Shown in pieces: positions 45,921-56,915 of a stretch of 64,000 nucleotides of DNA. The DNA comes from Macrophomina tecta. Lineage: Eukaryota; Ascomycota; Dothideomycetes; Botryosphaeriales; Botryosphaeriaceae. A model generated the notes under the pieces. That model searched no databases, was not told the origin of the DNA, and worked only from the letters and a program-made list of their open reading frames with translations. The stretch is from positions 372,001 through 436,000 of the forward strand of contig JAKSGN010000033.1 of the NCBI GenBank assembly GCA_024180945.1, given 5' to 3'. Made by a program: the position numbers and the translations under genes. Position 1 is the stretch's first letter; each line of letters starts with the position of its first letter.

Positions 45921-48731
45921 TCACGAGACTGTCTTAGAGAAGACAAACTTGATCCTGGAGCCATTCTCCTTGATAACCTCCATCAGAGGCTCATCATCAA
46001 TCAGAGCTTCGTAGTCCACCACTCCCTCCTCGTCCGTGTCGGCATCTGCGGCAGGCATGCTCGTATTTTGATGGGGCGGTGCCTCGGAAATGAGGGATGT
46101 GTCGACGTGTGCGTATTGCATAAGCGCAACCATCTTTGCCTTCTCTTTCTTGGGAATCCTGGCCTCCTTTAATCTTCGCTCTTGTTCCTTCATGTCAACC
46201 TGACTAGCACGAAGCAGAGTCGGTAGGTCTGGAAGCTCCTCATCATCAATGGCTTCACTTGCGGTGTCAGCAGCCATGTTATCTTCTGCCGGAACCAGGC
46301 CACCGCCATTACCGCGACCGCCGCAAGGGCAGCAAATGAGTTCATGGGTCTGACATCTGTGGCCGTCGTTCAAAGTGAAGAGGTCTCGCAGCTCCTCCTT
46401 GGTGAAGCTGGAAGACGACGTCTTGCTGTCAATGACGCTGTCGGCAAGGCCTTGCTTGGTCACCTGTCGCTGATAGATCTTCTCATCCAGGGCGCCCATA
46501 GTTAAGAGTCGGTAGATCTTGCATGGTCTTTTTTGGCCATCCCGATGGATACGCGCCATTGCCTGCAAGTCGTAGGCTGGGTTCCAGTCGATATCATACA
46601 AGACGAGCCGCGACGCACCGGTCAGGTTGATGCCGACGCCACCTGCTTTCGCGGAGAGAAGGAAAGCGAAGTGCTTGTTTGCATCTGAGTTGTTGAACTT
46701 GTTGATCATCTCTTGGCGTTTGTTTGCCGGGGTAGAGCCATCAACGCGGAGGAAAGTGTATGACAGGGACGTGAGGAGGCCCCCAAGGATATCGAGAGTC
46801 GAGGTGTAGTGAGAGACGATCACAACCTTTTCGTTGGTAGTGGTGTGAATGCGATGAAGAAGGCTATCGAGAACCTGGAACTTGGCACTGGCTCCGCTGT
46901 TAAGCAACTTCGCGGGGATATTCTCCAGGATCGCTGCAATGGTGGGGCTAGGGGTGTCCTCGTTCTTCGCAGAGGAAAGTAGCTTCGGGCTGTTGCAAAC
47001 CTGCTTGAGGACGTTGATGAGTTGGAGTGCGTTCTCATTGCTGCCAAGTGCGGCACCGAACGCGGGCGACGCGAGGACACGGCGATAAACTTCGGCTTGT
47101 GCGGTGGTAGGACGGCAGAGGAGAACATGCTCTGTCTTCGACGGGAGGTATTTGGAAAGAATGTCGGCTGTCCTGCGAAGCATAAACTGTTTGGACAGCT
47201 TGTCGAGCTCCTCGTGCCGGGCAGCTCCTTTCTCTCTCTCCGGGCAAGTTGCGTCCGGTTGCTGGCCTTTGACGATGGGACCTTCGAACTCCCGCTTGAA
47301 TGCGTTGAGCTTGCCGAGAACTCCCGGATTAACCAAGTCGGCGACAGCATGAAATTCAAGGAGGTTGTTGGAGAAGGGAGTTCCCGACAGCAGGACGACA
47401 CGATCGGTGCCGAGGTTTCTGATGGCCTGTGCCGTCTTGCCCTTTGCTGTCTTGAGCTTGTGGCCTTCATCCAGCACAACTAAATCAACGTCGCATTGGC
47501 TTTTGATGTCTTCGTGGGACTTGAGCAGCTTTTCGTAGCCGATAATCATAACGCTGTAGCATTTGCCGCGAGTGAAGTCGGTGAGGCGTTTCCTCGACTC
47601 GTCAGCCACAAAAACGCCGAGTCGTTCGTTTCCGAGCCATTTGCGAAACTCCCTTCGCCAGTTACTGACAACCCCTGCGGGACAGACAATGATGGCCTTT
47701 TTCACGACTGGCGGATCGTCGTAGATGGGATTCTGCTTGAGCAGAGTCCAGACCAAGGTGATTGTCTGCAGCGTCTTACCAAGCCCCATCTCGTCGGCCA
47801 AAATGACGCCTTGGCCGTTGTACGCTCCCATGCCCATGACGCACTCGTACAGAAACTGGACACCCTGGCGCTGATGATCCCGGAGGTGTTTGGAGAGGAC
47901 AGGATCAACGACGACATCGACTATCTGTTTGCCCTTGGGTACATTCATAGGCAAAGGGCGTGTCATAACGAGAGCGCGTGGGGCATTTGGATCATGGCGC
48001 GGCTGCGGTGCGGTGGGACCCGAAGGCTTCGGCAAGGTACTGGTGGCCATGAGTGGGTTCTTGAACTTGGCCGTCAAAGGGCGACTCTGAGTGGGAATGG
48101 GCGTGGCTGCCGCCGTGACCGGCTTCGGTGCCAGCGGCTCTTGCTTCACGTTTGGCCTGACGGTGCGCAAAGGCTTCTGCTGAACTGGCTTGGGAGCTGA
48201 AGCGCGATCTGCAGGTTGCGTCGGGGTGCCCAGAGCTGACCGTCCGGCCAGGAAGTCTTGCTTGGTCATGACGGCGTTGACTTCGAGCTCCTTGCCGCCC
48301 ACAGAGAGGGCAGAGCCTGGCTGCAAAGGCTTGGAACACATGGTCTTTCCCATGGGGCGGCCAGAGGCATCCAGCAGGTGGGCGGAGCCATTGGACAGGC
48401 AAAGAATGCCGTCGCCATCCCATGTCTTGTGCTTCTTCGCCGTAGGCTTCCGCCACAACACCGTGAAATAAGCCTCCGCGTTGTTTCCATCGCTTCGTGG
48501 GGCTGCCGGGCTTGGAGCGGGATTCACGAGGCGCACGAGCGGCTTTCGGGCGGCGGGGTCAGCGGGCGCAGCGGGCGCAGGCTTCGGCGGATCGCCGTGA
48601 GAGATGCGGCGTTTCTTAGGCGGCGGCTCGGCGAGCCCGGGGGATTCAGGCTGCGGATGGTGAGCGGTAGGGGGCTTGCGGGCGAGCAGCGGTGATTTGA
48701 AGGGTTTGTTGAGCATCGCAGCGGTCGGCAA
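45921..48731 (-). CDS. RDH54: Rdh54/Rad54B-type SNF2 recombination ATPase (936 aa)
   Basis: A nuclear double-stranded-DNA translocase that works with Rad51/Dmc1 in homologous recombination. The N-terminus is basic and proline-rich and includes the Rdh54-type block YFTVLWRKPTAKKHKTWDGDG. The SNF2 core has Walker A ADEMGLGKT (about residues 305-320), motif II DEGHKLK, motif III LLSGTP, and the C-terminal helicase blocks VIVSHYTSTLD, FLLSAKAGGVGINL and ARIHRDGQKRPCKIYRL. A Cys-rich patch CQTHELICCPCGG follows. No intron is needed. The next ATG (48716, MLNKPFKSPL) could be the true start. Distinction from Rad54 rests on the N-terminal block and the HLRDHQRQGVQFLYECVMGM region. Confidence 0.93.
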   Translation of the reverse strand: MPTAAMLNKPFKSPLLARKPPTAHHPQPESPGLAEPPPKKRRISHGDPPKPAPAAPADPAARKPLVRLVNPAPSPAAPRSDGNNAEAYFTVLWRKPTAKKHKTWDGDGILCLSNGSAHLLDASGRPMGKTMCSKPLQPGSALSVGGKELEVNAVMTKQDFLAGRSALGTPTQPADRASAPKPVQQKPLRTVRPNVKQEPLAPKPVTAAATPIPTQSRPLTAKFKNPLMATSTLPKPSGPTAPQPRHDPNAPRALVMTRPLPMNVPKGKQIVDVVVDPVLSKHLRDHQRQGVQFLYECVMGMGAYNGQGVILADEMGLGKTLQTITLVWTLLKQNPIYDDPPVVKKAIIVCPAGVVSNWRREFRKWLGNERLGVFVADESRKRLTDFTRGKCYSVMIIGYEKLLKSHEDIKSQCDVDLVVLDEGHKLKTAKGKTAQAIRNLGTDRVVLLSGTPFSNNLLEFHAVADLVNPGVLGKLNAFKREFEGPIVKGQQPDATCPEREKGAARHEELDKLSKQFMLRRTADILSKYLPSKTEHVLLCRPTTAQAEVYRRVLASPAFGAALGSNENALQLINVLKQVCNSPKLLSSAKNEDTPSPTIAAILENIPAKLLNSGASAKFQVLDSLLHRIHTTTNEKVVIVSHYTSTLDILGGLLTSLSYTFLRVDGSTPANKRQEMINKFNNSDANKHFAFLLSAKAGGVGINLTGASRLVLYDIDWNPAYDLQAMARIHRDGQKRPCKIYRLLTMGALDEKIYQRQVTKQGLADSVIDSKTSSSSFTKEELRDLFTLNDGHRCQTHELICCPCGGRGNGGGLVPAEDNMAADTASEAIDDEELPDLPTLLRASQVDMKEQERRLKEARIPKKEKAKMVALMQYAHVDTSLISEAPPHQNTSMPAADADTDEEGVVDYEALIDDEPLMEVIKENGSRIKFVFSKTVS

Positions 48732-49838
48732 TGGGACGTGTGGTTGGATGCGAGGGCGACGCGGTCAGGCGGCGACGCGAGGACGCGAGGACGCGCATGC
48801 GAGGCGAGAGCACGCGCTGTTTCCACTTGACGGCGTCATGCACGGAAGAAAGTGCTGGCCGGTCCATCCAGTTCCTCCACTAGGCCCAGACGACACAACC
48901 ATCCCGTCGCCGGCCACGAGCGAGTTCACCAGCTGACCAGCTGAAATCGGCCGTGGCTTTGGAATCAGCCCCAGATTGCGCGCATCTATTCAGCGCGAGA
49001 CAGCCTCCTCTCCCGTTTTCCACGCCCTGGCCGGACGGTCTGAATCTTCAACCTGCCAGTCGGCTTCCGTGCACTTCTCAACACGGCTTGGTCGGAAATG
49101 AAATAGCACGGCGTTATGACATATTACGTTCAAAAGAGAGATGCGACAGATATCCCACCGTCACTTCTGAGGAATGGGTGCAGCATCTCCCCAAGCTGTC
49201 AATGTACGTACATACCGCCTCAAAGAATAGTAGCGTGCTTCCTTCTGTAAGCCCTTGCTTCTCGCAGACGTGCTCAGCAGTGCCTTCGCGCTTCAGGGTG
49301 GTTCGGCTCCTGGTTCCCTAAACCCAAGCTTGCCTTCCCTAGGCGTGTACGTAGGCTTGTGGATGTCTGAGCTACGCGAACCCACTGGTCCCAACTTTCT
49401 CCCCTTCCCGTCGTCCTTATAGGTGCATCGTATATAATTGCGCGTTGGAGGAGGCAGATTGCTGATAGCTGCAGCCGGCAAAGGATTTGCGGCTTCTATT
49501 GCCGCAGCTGGTCCCATAAAGAACGGCACCATTCAGAGCATTTCGGGATACCCACCTGAGACCCTCGTTGGAGAAATCGCCTACACCAATGCCATTTACC
49601 CCATTGTGCACGTATCAGTGCAGTCAACCTTGCTGGATACTACGGAGGTCATGGCCGGCATGGGCACGGGAGAGACGGGCGGGCGAGGGCGAACGCGACG
49701 CGTCAGGTGATGACGCGAATCTGGCTTCTCGCCCCGTTTTGCGTCATTGCGGTTGAATGAATGTCCTGGCCGCGGTCCTCGCCCTCAGTCCTTCCACCTC
49801 AAACTCCACCAGCGCAGCACGCCAGACGTCGATCGGGA
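48732..49838. promoter_or_regulatory. Divergent promoter region
   Basis: 1.1 kb between the divergent Rdh54-like and RWD genes. No gene is supported; frames at 48953-49710 show no domain. The true start of the RWD gene may lie at 49757, which would shorten this region. Confidence 0.5.
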
Positions 49839-50667
49839 TGGCTGACCCCGCCAATACCGTCGACAACCACGAGCGGCAGCTGAACGAGATTGCTCTCCTG
49901 CAGAGCATGTATCCCGAGGAGCTGCGCGTTGTCAAGCAGCCCACGACCCCCGCCGACGATTTCGAAATCGACATCCGTCTCGACGCCGGCCACGAGCTGT
50001 CCTTTGTCCTCTCGCCCCGCTCCTACCCGGCTTCGTCCGTTCCCCAGGTCTTTGCGTCCTTCGGTCCCAACGTCTCCAATCGCGTGAGAAAGCGCCTGCG
50101 TGCGCGCCTGCGAGACATCGTCGACCAGCAAGAAGCCGGCATTGAGTGCGTCGATCTCATCATCAGCGACTTCCGTCAAGCACTGGATGACTTGCATGCT
50201 GCCGCCTGCCATGATGCTGCCCAACGGCACTATGATGCACCTAAGGAAGCCCGGCAAAGCGAGGGTTTGCGAGTAGTTCTGTGGATGCATCATTTACTGG
50301 CTACGAGCAAACGCCGTGCCATTGTTCAATTGTCCAAGGACTTGGTCTGGGCGGCTTCTCCAAGCCGGGCTATCCGGGGAGCGTCTACGTGGAAGGCGAG
50401 GCTTCCGCAGTCAGAGCTTTTGTGGATGAGCTCAAGGTGCGCCTCCGCCAAGCCCAAGACGTCTTGTTCATGCTGACGGCACAGACAATGCGCTGGCAAG
50501 CCATCCAGGAACGCGCCTCCGAATCAGTCCCGCTGGCATCGATTGCGCTAGCGCCCGGCATACAGGAAGTACAAGGGCTGGGCAATGTTGCCGAAGGCCT
50601 CAAAGCGACCGGCAGTGAAGGAGAATCATTGGCTACCTTCTTTCTTGAAAGCATGAAGGTCATTTGA
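49839..50667 (+). CDS. RWD-domain protein (RWDD2/DUF1115-like), with a frameshift
   Basis: The N-terminal RWD domain (ERQLNEIALLQSMYPEEL ... PRSYPASSVPQV) is a protein-interaction fold also found in Gcn2 and ubiquitin ligases. It is followed by the DUF1115 region (VVLWMHHLLATSKRRAIVQLS). At about 50343-50345 the family sequence continues in the next frame (GLGGFSKPGYPGSVYVEGEASA to stop at 50667). One extra G in the GG of TTGGTCTGGG would restore KDLGLGGFSKPGYPG exactly. So there is a one-base deletion, either a real mutation or a sequence error. An upstream in-frame ATG at 49757 would add 27 residues. Function is not defined in fungi. Confidence 0.75.
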
Positions 50668-51528
50668 CACCTGTTGATCCTGCCATATGTCCCCGCCACT
50701 ACGCTGAGCGGCCGCGGACCTTTCCGATGCTCCTACACCATGGTACGAGTACCCAACCGGCCATGCGAGCCCAGCCCGATGACTCGAAGCTTCATTTTGA
50801 TACGGGAATTCCCTTCCATAACCGATGCCTCGAGCGCAGCCCATCTTCGCAGGATCATGCCTGTAGGATTCCATGTCCAGTTCCTGACAGTAGCAACTAT
50901 AAGCACGCTTTCTTCGGAATGCCATAGCGTTATGAAAAACACCCTCCTACATCCTAATCAGATTTCGGACTTAATCCATTCTTGAGCTTATAATGCTGCC
51001 TGGCCACGTATCCCTCTTGAGGTAAATTGTGGCATACGGCCCGCGGCAATATGTTATACGAGGTAGAGCGTGCTCCTTTGCTCTTCTTAATGTACGCCTC
51101 CTGCCACGTTTCGGGTATCGTGCCAACTTTCCTGCTCCATCCTGGGCTCCCGTCCTGGGGTACGCCTCTGTGGAGCCCACCGTGGAGTTCCCAGGCTTTG
51201 CGCGTAGTCTGGATTTGATTGCAGCGAAACACACGGCGAGGAATGTGTCAACAAGCGGGGATGATGCGCCCCGGCTACGTTTTTTGACAAGACCCCACGT
51301 GGTAGATTGGCTATCCCTTACATCCTTTGCTGATCATGGATTTCACCGCTTTGGTCATTGTATCCCCCCGGGCCATGTGTCATGTTGATGTTCAACGGTT
51401 GATGCGGGTCCTTCCCTAACAGCTAAAGCTACTGGCTCTATCGTACTTATATGCCGGGCGTGGTATCAGGCTCGGCTCGTCACCTTCGTGAGCTTCCCGA
51501 ATGTTTGCAAGGCTCTGGTACCTCCAAA
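50668..51528. other. Intergenic region
   Basis: 861 bp between two plus-strand genes. Overlapping frames on both strands (for example 51029-51388) have no recognisable domain. It should contain the 3' end of the RWD gene and the promoter of the acyltransferase-like gene. Confidence 0.5.
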
Positions 51529-52963
51529 ATGAAGGGAATTATTCTTCCGCTTACAGATCGCTCACCGTTGCCGCTATGGTACTTCCCATGCTTTCACCTC
51601 TTTCTCGTCGCCTCAGTCGCGCTGCCTCCCGGTGAGCTCACGGCCATAATCGGACAGGGCATGAGACCGCTGACTGAGAACACGACCAGATCCTGCCAGG
51701 GTAGTGTTGACTCTCCCAATCACCACACTATTCGTATGCAGCTATGGCCAGTATAGTGCGGGCAGCCTCTTCGCAGAGCGATACGCATTGAGCACTTTCT
51801 TTGTGGCGGGACTGATGAAATACGTTGATCTGATTCTTCTCTCCAACGCCGATAGGCAACAATTTCGTCCCAATAAATCAGCCTTTCCGCCTGCCAAGTC
51901 CCCGACAGGAAAGAGCGGAGCATCTAAATCATTTCTGCAGCGGCTGTGGTGGAGCTGCAACGTCACCACTGTTGTTCCTCGTGGCTTCGGCTGGACGCAC
52001 CAGACCAAGAACATCCCCGCACCTCCGCCTGCCGATCTCCACCGATGGGAATTTGTTCTACGCCAGGCAATTCAAGGCGCATTTGCCTTCGTAGTGCTTG
52101 ATGCCTGCAAGTCCTTTGTCATCAGCACGTCGGCAGGCGCCGTCCAGGGTGACCCCAGAGATCGGATGGGGTACTACAGCGAGCCGCGGGGGCGGCAGCT
52201 TGTGATCCACGCTTGCACCGTCCTCTGGATCTGGGCACCGTGGACACTCCAGTCGTCGGTCATTTATGCCGTATTGGTTGGACTAGGGATAAACAACCCC
52301 CAGGAATGTCCTCCGGCGTGGGGAAAGTGGAGCGACTCTTACACGGTGCGCAATCTCTGGGGCAGGACGTGGCATCAGTTTCTCAGGCGCACGGCGAATA
52401 TGGCGGGCGACTTCGTAGCGCGAGATTTACTGCGCCTGCGGAAAGGGACATGGGTGTCCAAATACACTAAGCTATTCGCTGGGTTCTTCGCCAGGTAGGT
52501 CGGTCATTAAGCAAACACGGCTACCCCCAGAAATTCCCCATTACGGAAATGCCCAATTCGGAAGTTATTTGGAATGGCTGCTGACCGTCTTTTCAGCGCA
52601 CTCATCCATTCAGGCGCAGCCATATACAGTTGCGGGCATGGCACCGGCGACGTCACGTTCTTCATGTCCCAAGCGGCCTTTATCCTCCTCGAAGATCACA
52701 TCATCGCGGCGGGGCGTAGGCTCGGGTTCAAGCATGTATGGGGCTGGAGAGCAGTTGGATACGCGTGGACATGGGCTTGATTGCTCCTGTCGTGGCGGTG
52801 GTGGATAGGCCCCCAGATGAGCGAAGGCTTGGGAGTTTTCCCTAAGCCAATGGATCTTTTCGGCTTCATCCCGGGCACTTCAGCTCGGGCTGGCGGTGGA
52901 ATGCATGGTGGTCATGCGGAAGGCAACAAGTCGGCGCAGCTGATGCCGGTACCCGAGATATAG
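51529..52963 (+). pseudogene. Wax-synthase-like membrane O-acyltransferase with one internal stop
   Basis: Exons 51529-51631, 51705-52494 and 52597-52963 give 420 codons in frame; introns are 51632-51704 and 52495-52596. The product is a multi-pass membrane protein with the wax synthase/MBOAT-like domain: WSCNVTTVVPRGFGW, LRRTANMAGDFV, and ASALIHSGAAIY, whose His (about residue 303) matches the catalytic His of the family. Such enzymes transfer acyl groups to alcohols, often in fungal meroterpenoid pathways. At 52778-52780 a TGA interrupts the C-terminal helix (YAWTWA-stop-LLLSWRWW) although coding character continues to 52963. A single TGG-to-TGA change explains it. It could be a recent pseudogene or a truncated protein of about 358 residues. 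Confidence 0.75.
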
Positions 52964-53650
52964 CCTTGAAACCTGCACGGAGGATAGGCCGATGGCATGT
53001 GTATCGCAGTGGGTCCCAGGGAGGGGAGGCGGGCGCGTGCATATGTCGTGCGTGTGAAGGTAAATGCCGTATGGTTTGCTCATTGCGTACGCGCCGTTTT
53101 TACTAGATATGTAACTCGTGCAGGCAATTTGCAGGGGCAATGGAGGAACAGGGTATCGCAACCAGTGAGAGTGACGCCAATTTGGTACCGAGTGGGACGT
53201 TTGGTGTTGCGGGGGAGTGGGCTGTGCGGTCGTCGGAGCGCAGAGAGTGAGGTGGGAAGAGGATAAGGCTGGCGAGGAGAGGCCGACCCACAGGCAAAGA
53301 TTGACGGCCGGCGTTGTTCCACGGGCCATCACCGGGGAAATGTCGCCAGTGACGGGATCGAGGCCCGTATTGCCGCTATCGCGGGAGCCTCCAAGCGGAC
53401 ACCAGGCCCCCACGCGCGTCATCGGCCTTCGCCCTACCAGGTACCCCGGGGCGCCTGGCTCCGGACGCGCCATCAACACAGCATCAGATACGTCCACGGG
53501 CTGGACGGCTCTGCGGAAGTACAAAGATGCAGCCTTCCGCTCTCCCAGCCGGAGAGTGGCATCAGCCTTCTGCTGCCGTTCCACCTCGTCTGCCCTTTTT
53601 TCCGGCTCGCCGTGCGGGGTAGGGTTTGTGGTACGCCATCGTCTTCCGTT
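52964..53650. other. Intergenic region, promoter of the beta-glucosidase gene
   Basis: 687 bp. A minus-strand frame (52880-53584) crosses it but has no domain and overlaps the acyltransferase 3' end, so it is not called. Promoter elements are not distinct. Confidence 0.5.
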
Positions 53651-56304
53651 ATGGCGCCCATAGATGTCGAAGATGCGCTTTCGAAGCTGGAGCTGAAGGA
53701 GAAAGTCGAGCTGCTCTCTGGTAAGGGACCGCCCGCCAAGTGAGTATCCTCGTCATTTACAGCGGCGCAGGCATCGATTTCTGGCACACCAAGCCCATCC
53801 CCCGTCTTGGAATCCCATCCATACGCACATCCGACGGCCCCAATGGCGTTCGTGGCACCCGCTTCTTCAACGGCGTCCCGGCTGCCTGCTTTCCCTGTGG
53901 TACCGGACTGGCAGCCACCTGGGATGTCGACCTCATCCGCGACGGAGGCAAGCTGATGGGCAAGGAGGCAATCGCGAAAGGCGCCCATGTCATTCTTGGC
54001 CCGACCACCAACATGCAGCGCGGCCCGCTTGGTGGACGGGGGTTCGAAAGCTTCAGCGAAGATCCGTTCCTTGCTGGTGCAATGAGTGCCGCTACTGTGG
54101 AGGGGATCCAGTCAACCGGCGTTGCGGCTACCATCAAGCACTTCGTGTGCAACGACCAGGAGCACGAGAGGCAGGCAGTGGATTCAATCGTCAGCGAAAG
54201 GGCAATCCGCGAAATCTACCTCATGCCGTTCCAGATCGCGCAACGAGATGCACAGCCAATGGCCTACATGACTGCCTACAACCGCGTCAACGGTGTGCAT
54301 ATGAGCGACAACAAGAAGATCCTTCAAGGCATTCTCCGTGATGAGTGGGGTTTTGACGGCTTGGTAATGAGTGACTGGTATGATTTTCTCCTTCAGGTCC
54401 TTTGAATCAGCCGCTCACGGAGACCAAAGGTTCGGCACCTACACGTCAGTGGATTCCGTCAATGCCGGATTAGACCTCGAAATGCCTGGCCCGCCAAGGG
54501 TCCGTGGCCAGCAGACTCTGATTGCCCACAGCGTCCGTAAAATCTCCGATGACACCATTGATGAGCGTGTGCGAAAGGTGCTGGAGCTGGTCAACAAGGT
54601 TGATAAACTCAACATTCCTGAGAACGCGCCCGAGAGATCGATCGACTCTCCTGAAACGTCAAAGGCGCTGCGCAATGTCGCAGCCTCTGGACTGGTACTC
54701 ATGAAGAATGAGAAGAACGTCCTCCCCCTCAAGAAAGAGCAGTCGCTTGCTGTCATTGGTCCTAACGCTAAGATCGCAGCCTACGCTGGTGGCGGATCCG
54801 CCAACCTGAGGCCCTACTACGCCGTCAACCCGTTGGAGGGGATCAGCGCGCAGAAGAGTGACGTTAAGTACTCGCTGGGAGCCGTCGGATACAGGAGCTT
54901 GCCTGTTCTCAGCTACCTCACGAAGACAAAAGATGGGGACAGAGGCCTGATCGCGAGATTCTTCAAAGAGCCTCCTACCGACAAGAGCCGCAAACACGTG
55001 GATGAAGTTCACGTCGAAGCATCAGATATTCTTCTCTCGGACTACAAGCACCCCGAGATAACAAGTGACACGTTCTACATGGACCTGGAAGGAATACTGA
55101 CACCGGAGGAGTCTGGAGAGTACATCTTCGGTGTGTCTGTTTGCGGCACGGCAAAGCTGTTCATTGGGGACAAGCTGGTGGTGGACAACACGGAGAACCA
55201 ACGCCAGGGAGACACCTTCTTCGGGTCTGGCACAGTCGAAGAGACTGGCACCATGCAGCTGGAGGCTGGGAAGAGCTACCAAGTTTATCTGCAGTTTGGA
55301 TCAAGCACCACATCGAACATGAAAACCCCAGGAGCAACAGTTATGGCAGGTGGAGGTGTGCGGGTTGGCGGTACGAAGCAGACGGACCCACAGGTGGAGA
55401 TTGAAAAAGCTGTCGTGCTTGCCAAGGAGGTGGATCAGGTGGTCGTCATTGCGGGCCTCAATGTGAGCAACCGTCCGGCAATTGCAAAGCACCTTTGGAA
55501 GACTGACATGAGTAGGGTGATTGGGAATCAGAAGGCTACGACCGCAGGCACATGGACCTGCCCGGTTACACTGACTCGTTGATCTCCGCGGTAGCCGCTG
55601 CGAACCCCAACACAGCCGTCGTCATGCAATCGGGCACTCCTGTCTCCATGCCCTGGATCGACGAGGTGCCTGCCCTCGTACACGCCTGGTATGGAGGCAA
55701 CGAAACCGGAAACGCCATTGCAGACGTGATCTTTGGTACCGTCAACCCGTCTGGCAAGCTCTCGCTCTCGTTTCCCGTCCGCAACGAGGACAACCCTGCC
55801 TTCCTCAACTTCCGCTCCGAGCGCGGCCGCGCTCTTTACGGCGAGGATGTCTACATTGGATACCGCTTTTACGAGAAAACAAAGAGGGACGTCCTGTTTC
55901 CTTTCGGCCACGGTCTCTCATACACGTCTTTCGATATCAGCAACCTGCAGGTCACCGACGACGATGCGGGTGAAAAGATTACGATCAAGGTCGATGTCAA
56001 GAACACAGGCGCGCTCGAGGGCGCTCAGGTTGTGCAGGTTTACGTCAGCCAACGCCACCCGTCGATTAACCGGCCTCCGAAGGAGCTGAAGGGGTTTGCC
56101 AAGGTTTTGCTCAAGCCTGGCGAGGTGAGGCAGGCCACCGTTCATGTGTCAAAGAAATATGCGGCGAGTTTCTGGGATGAGCTGAAGGACGCGTGGATTA
56201 TGGAGAAAGATGAGTATGATGTTTTGGTGGGCGACAGTAGTGCTAGTACGCCGCTGCAGGGAAGTTTCAAGGTGGGCGAAACTTCGTGGTGGAAAGGGCT
56301 CTAG
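53651..56304 (+). CDS. GH3 beta-glucosidase with PA14 domain (832 aa, four exons)
   Basis: Hydrolyses beta-glucosides such as cellobiose with retention of configuration. Exons are 53651-53720, 53771-54377, 54430-55462 and 55516-56304 (2,499 bp in frame); introns are 50, 52 and 53 bp. The N-terminal GH3 barrel has [32 protein letters not shown] and the nucleophile motif MSDWFGTYT (Asp about 225). A PA14 domain ([11 protein letters not shown] to YLQFGSS) is inserted in the second domain, and a fibronectin III-like C-terminus follows (YISQRHPS region). There is no signal peptide, so it is probably intracellular like other fungal PA14-GH3 enzymes. Splice junctions were chosen to restore SGIDFW, DWFGTY and [13 protein letters not shown]. 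Confidence 0.94.
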
Positions 56305-56915
56305 AGGTGACTGGGAAGAGCAGGATACGGACTCAGGCCGCTTGCAACAAAACGGGCCTTTTCTCGTCCATGGCCGCTCGCTCATACTTGGTCTGTTTCG
56401 TGAACACGAGACCTTTCCACGTTTCGGGGCGAGCCATGCAATTGTTTTGCCACAATGTTGGTGGAGGCTGAGGCCTTTCATGATTGGTGGATCTGCAAAG
56501 ATACGGAATGAGACAGGAGTATAAAAGAATCCTTCAACACATGAAGCCTGTTTAGCTGGAGTCGCCTTGAAACAACAGAATCGTCCTCTCATAGTCTTCT
56601 ATTGACATTTGGCTAGATTTCGACTTTGTTCGTCATACCTGAAATCCGACTAATTCTGCCTGATTCGTGAAGGCGTAAAGTGAAGATGGGGGCCGACGCC
56701 ACCAATATTTAATAGGCCATACACGACTGGAGACAAGCACACTTTGCCTGCTTGACCCGGATCGCTTACCCGAGGCGCGGCGTCATCGGCCACAAGTGGC
56801 TTGTACTGAGAAATCTTCCACTGTACTGCATGCTTCAAAACCAACAGGGTTGCGCTGATTCCACCAGCTCCTCCAACATTCTCGGAGAATAAATAGAGCT
56901 TCGAAGGAATTCAGA
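56305..56915. other. Intergenic region
   Basis: 611 bp with no supported gene. It separates the beta-glucosidase from the NLR-like relic. Confidence 0.5.

Noticed and set aside
53733..53770. A shorter first intron for the beta-glucosidase (GTGAGT donor at 53741)
   Set aside because: It would be far too short and would add residues inside the conserved SGIDFW; the donor at 53721 with acceptor at 53770 restores it exactly.
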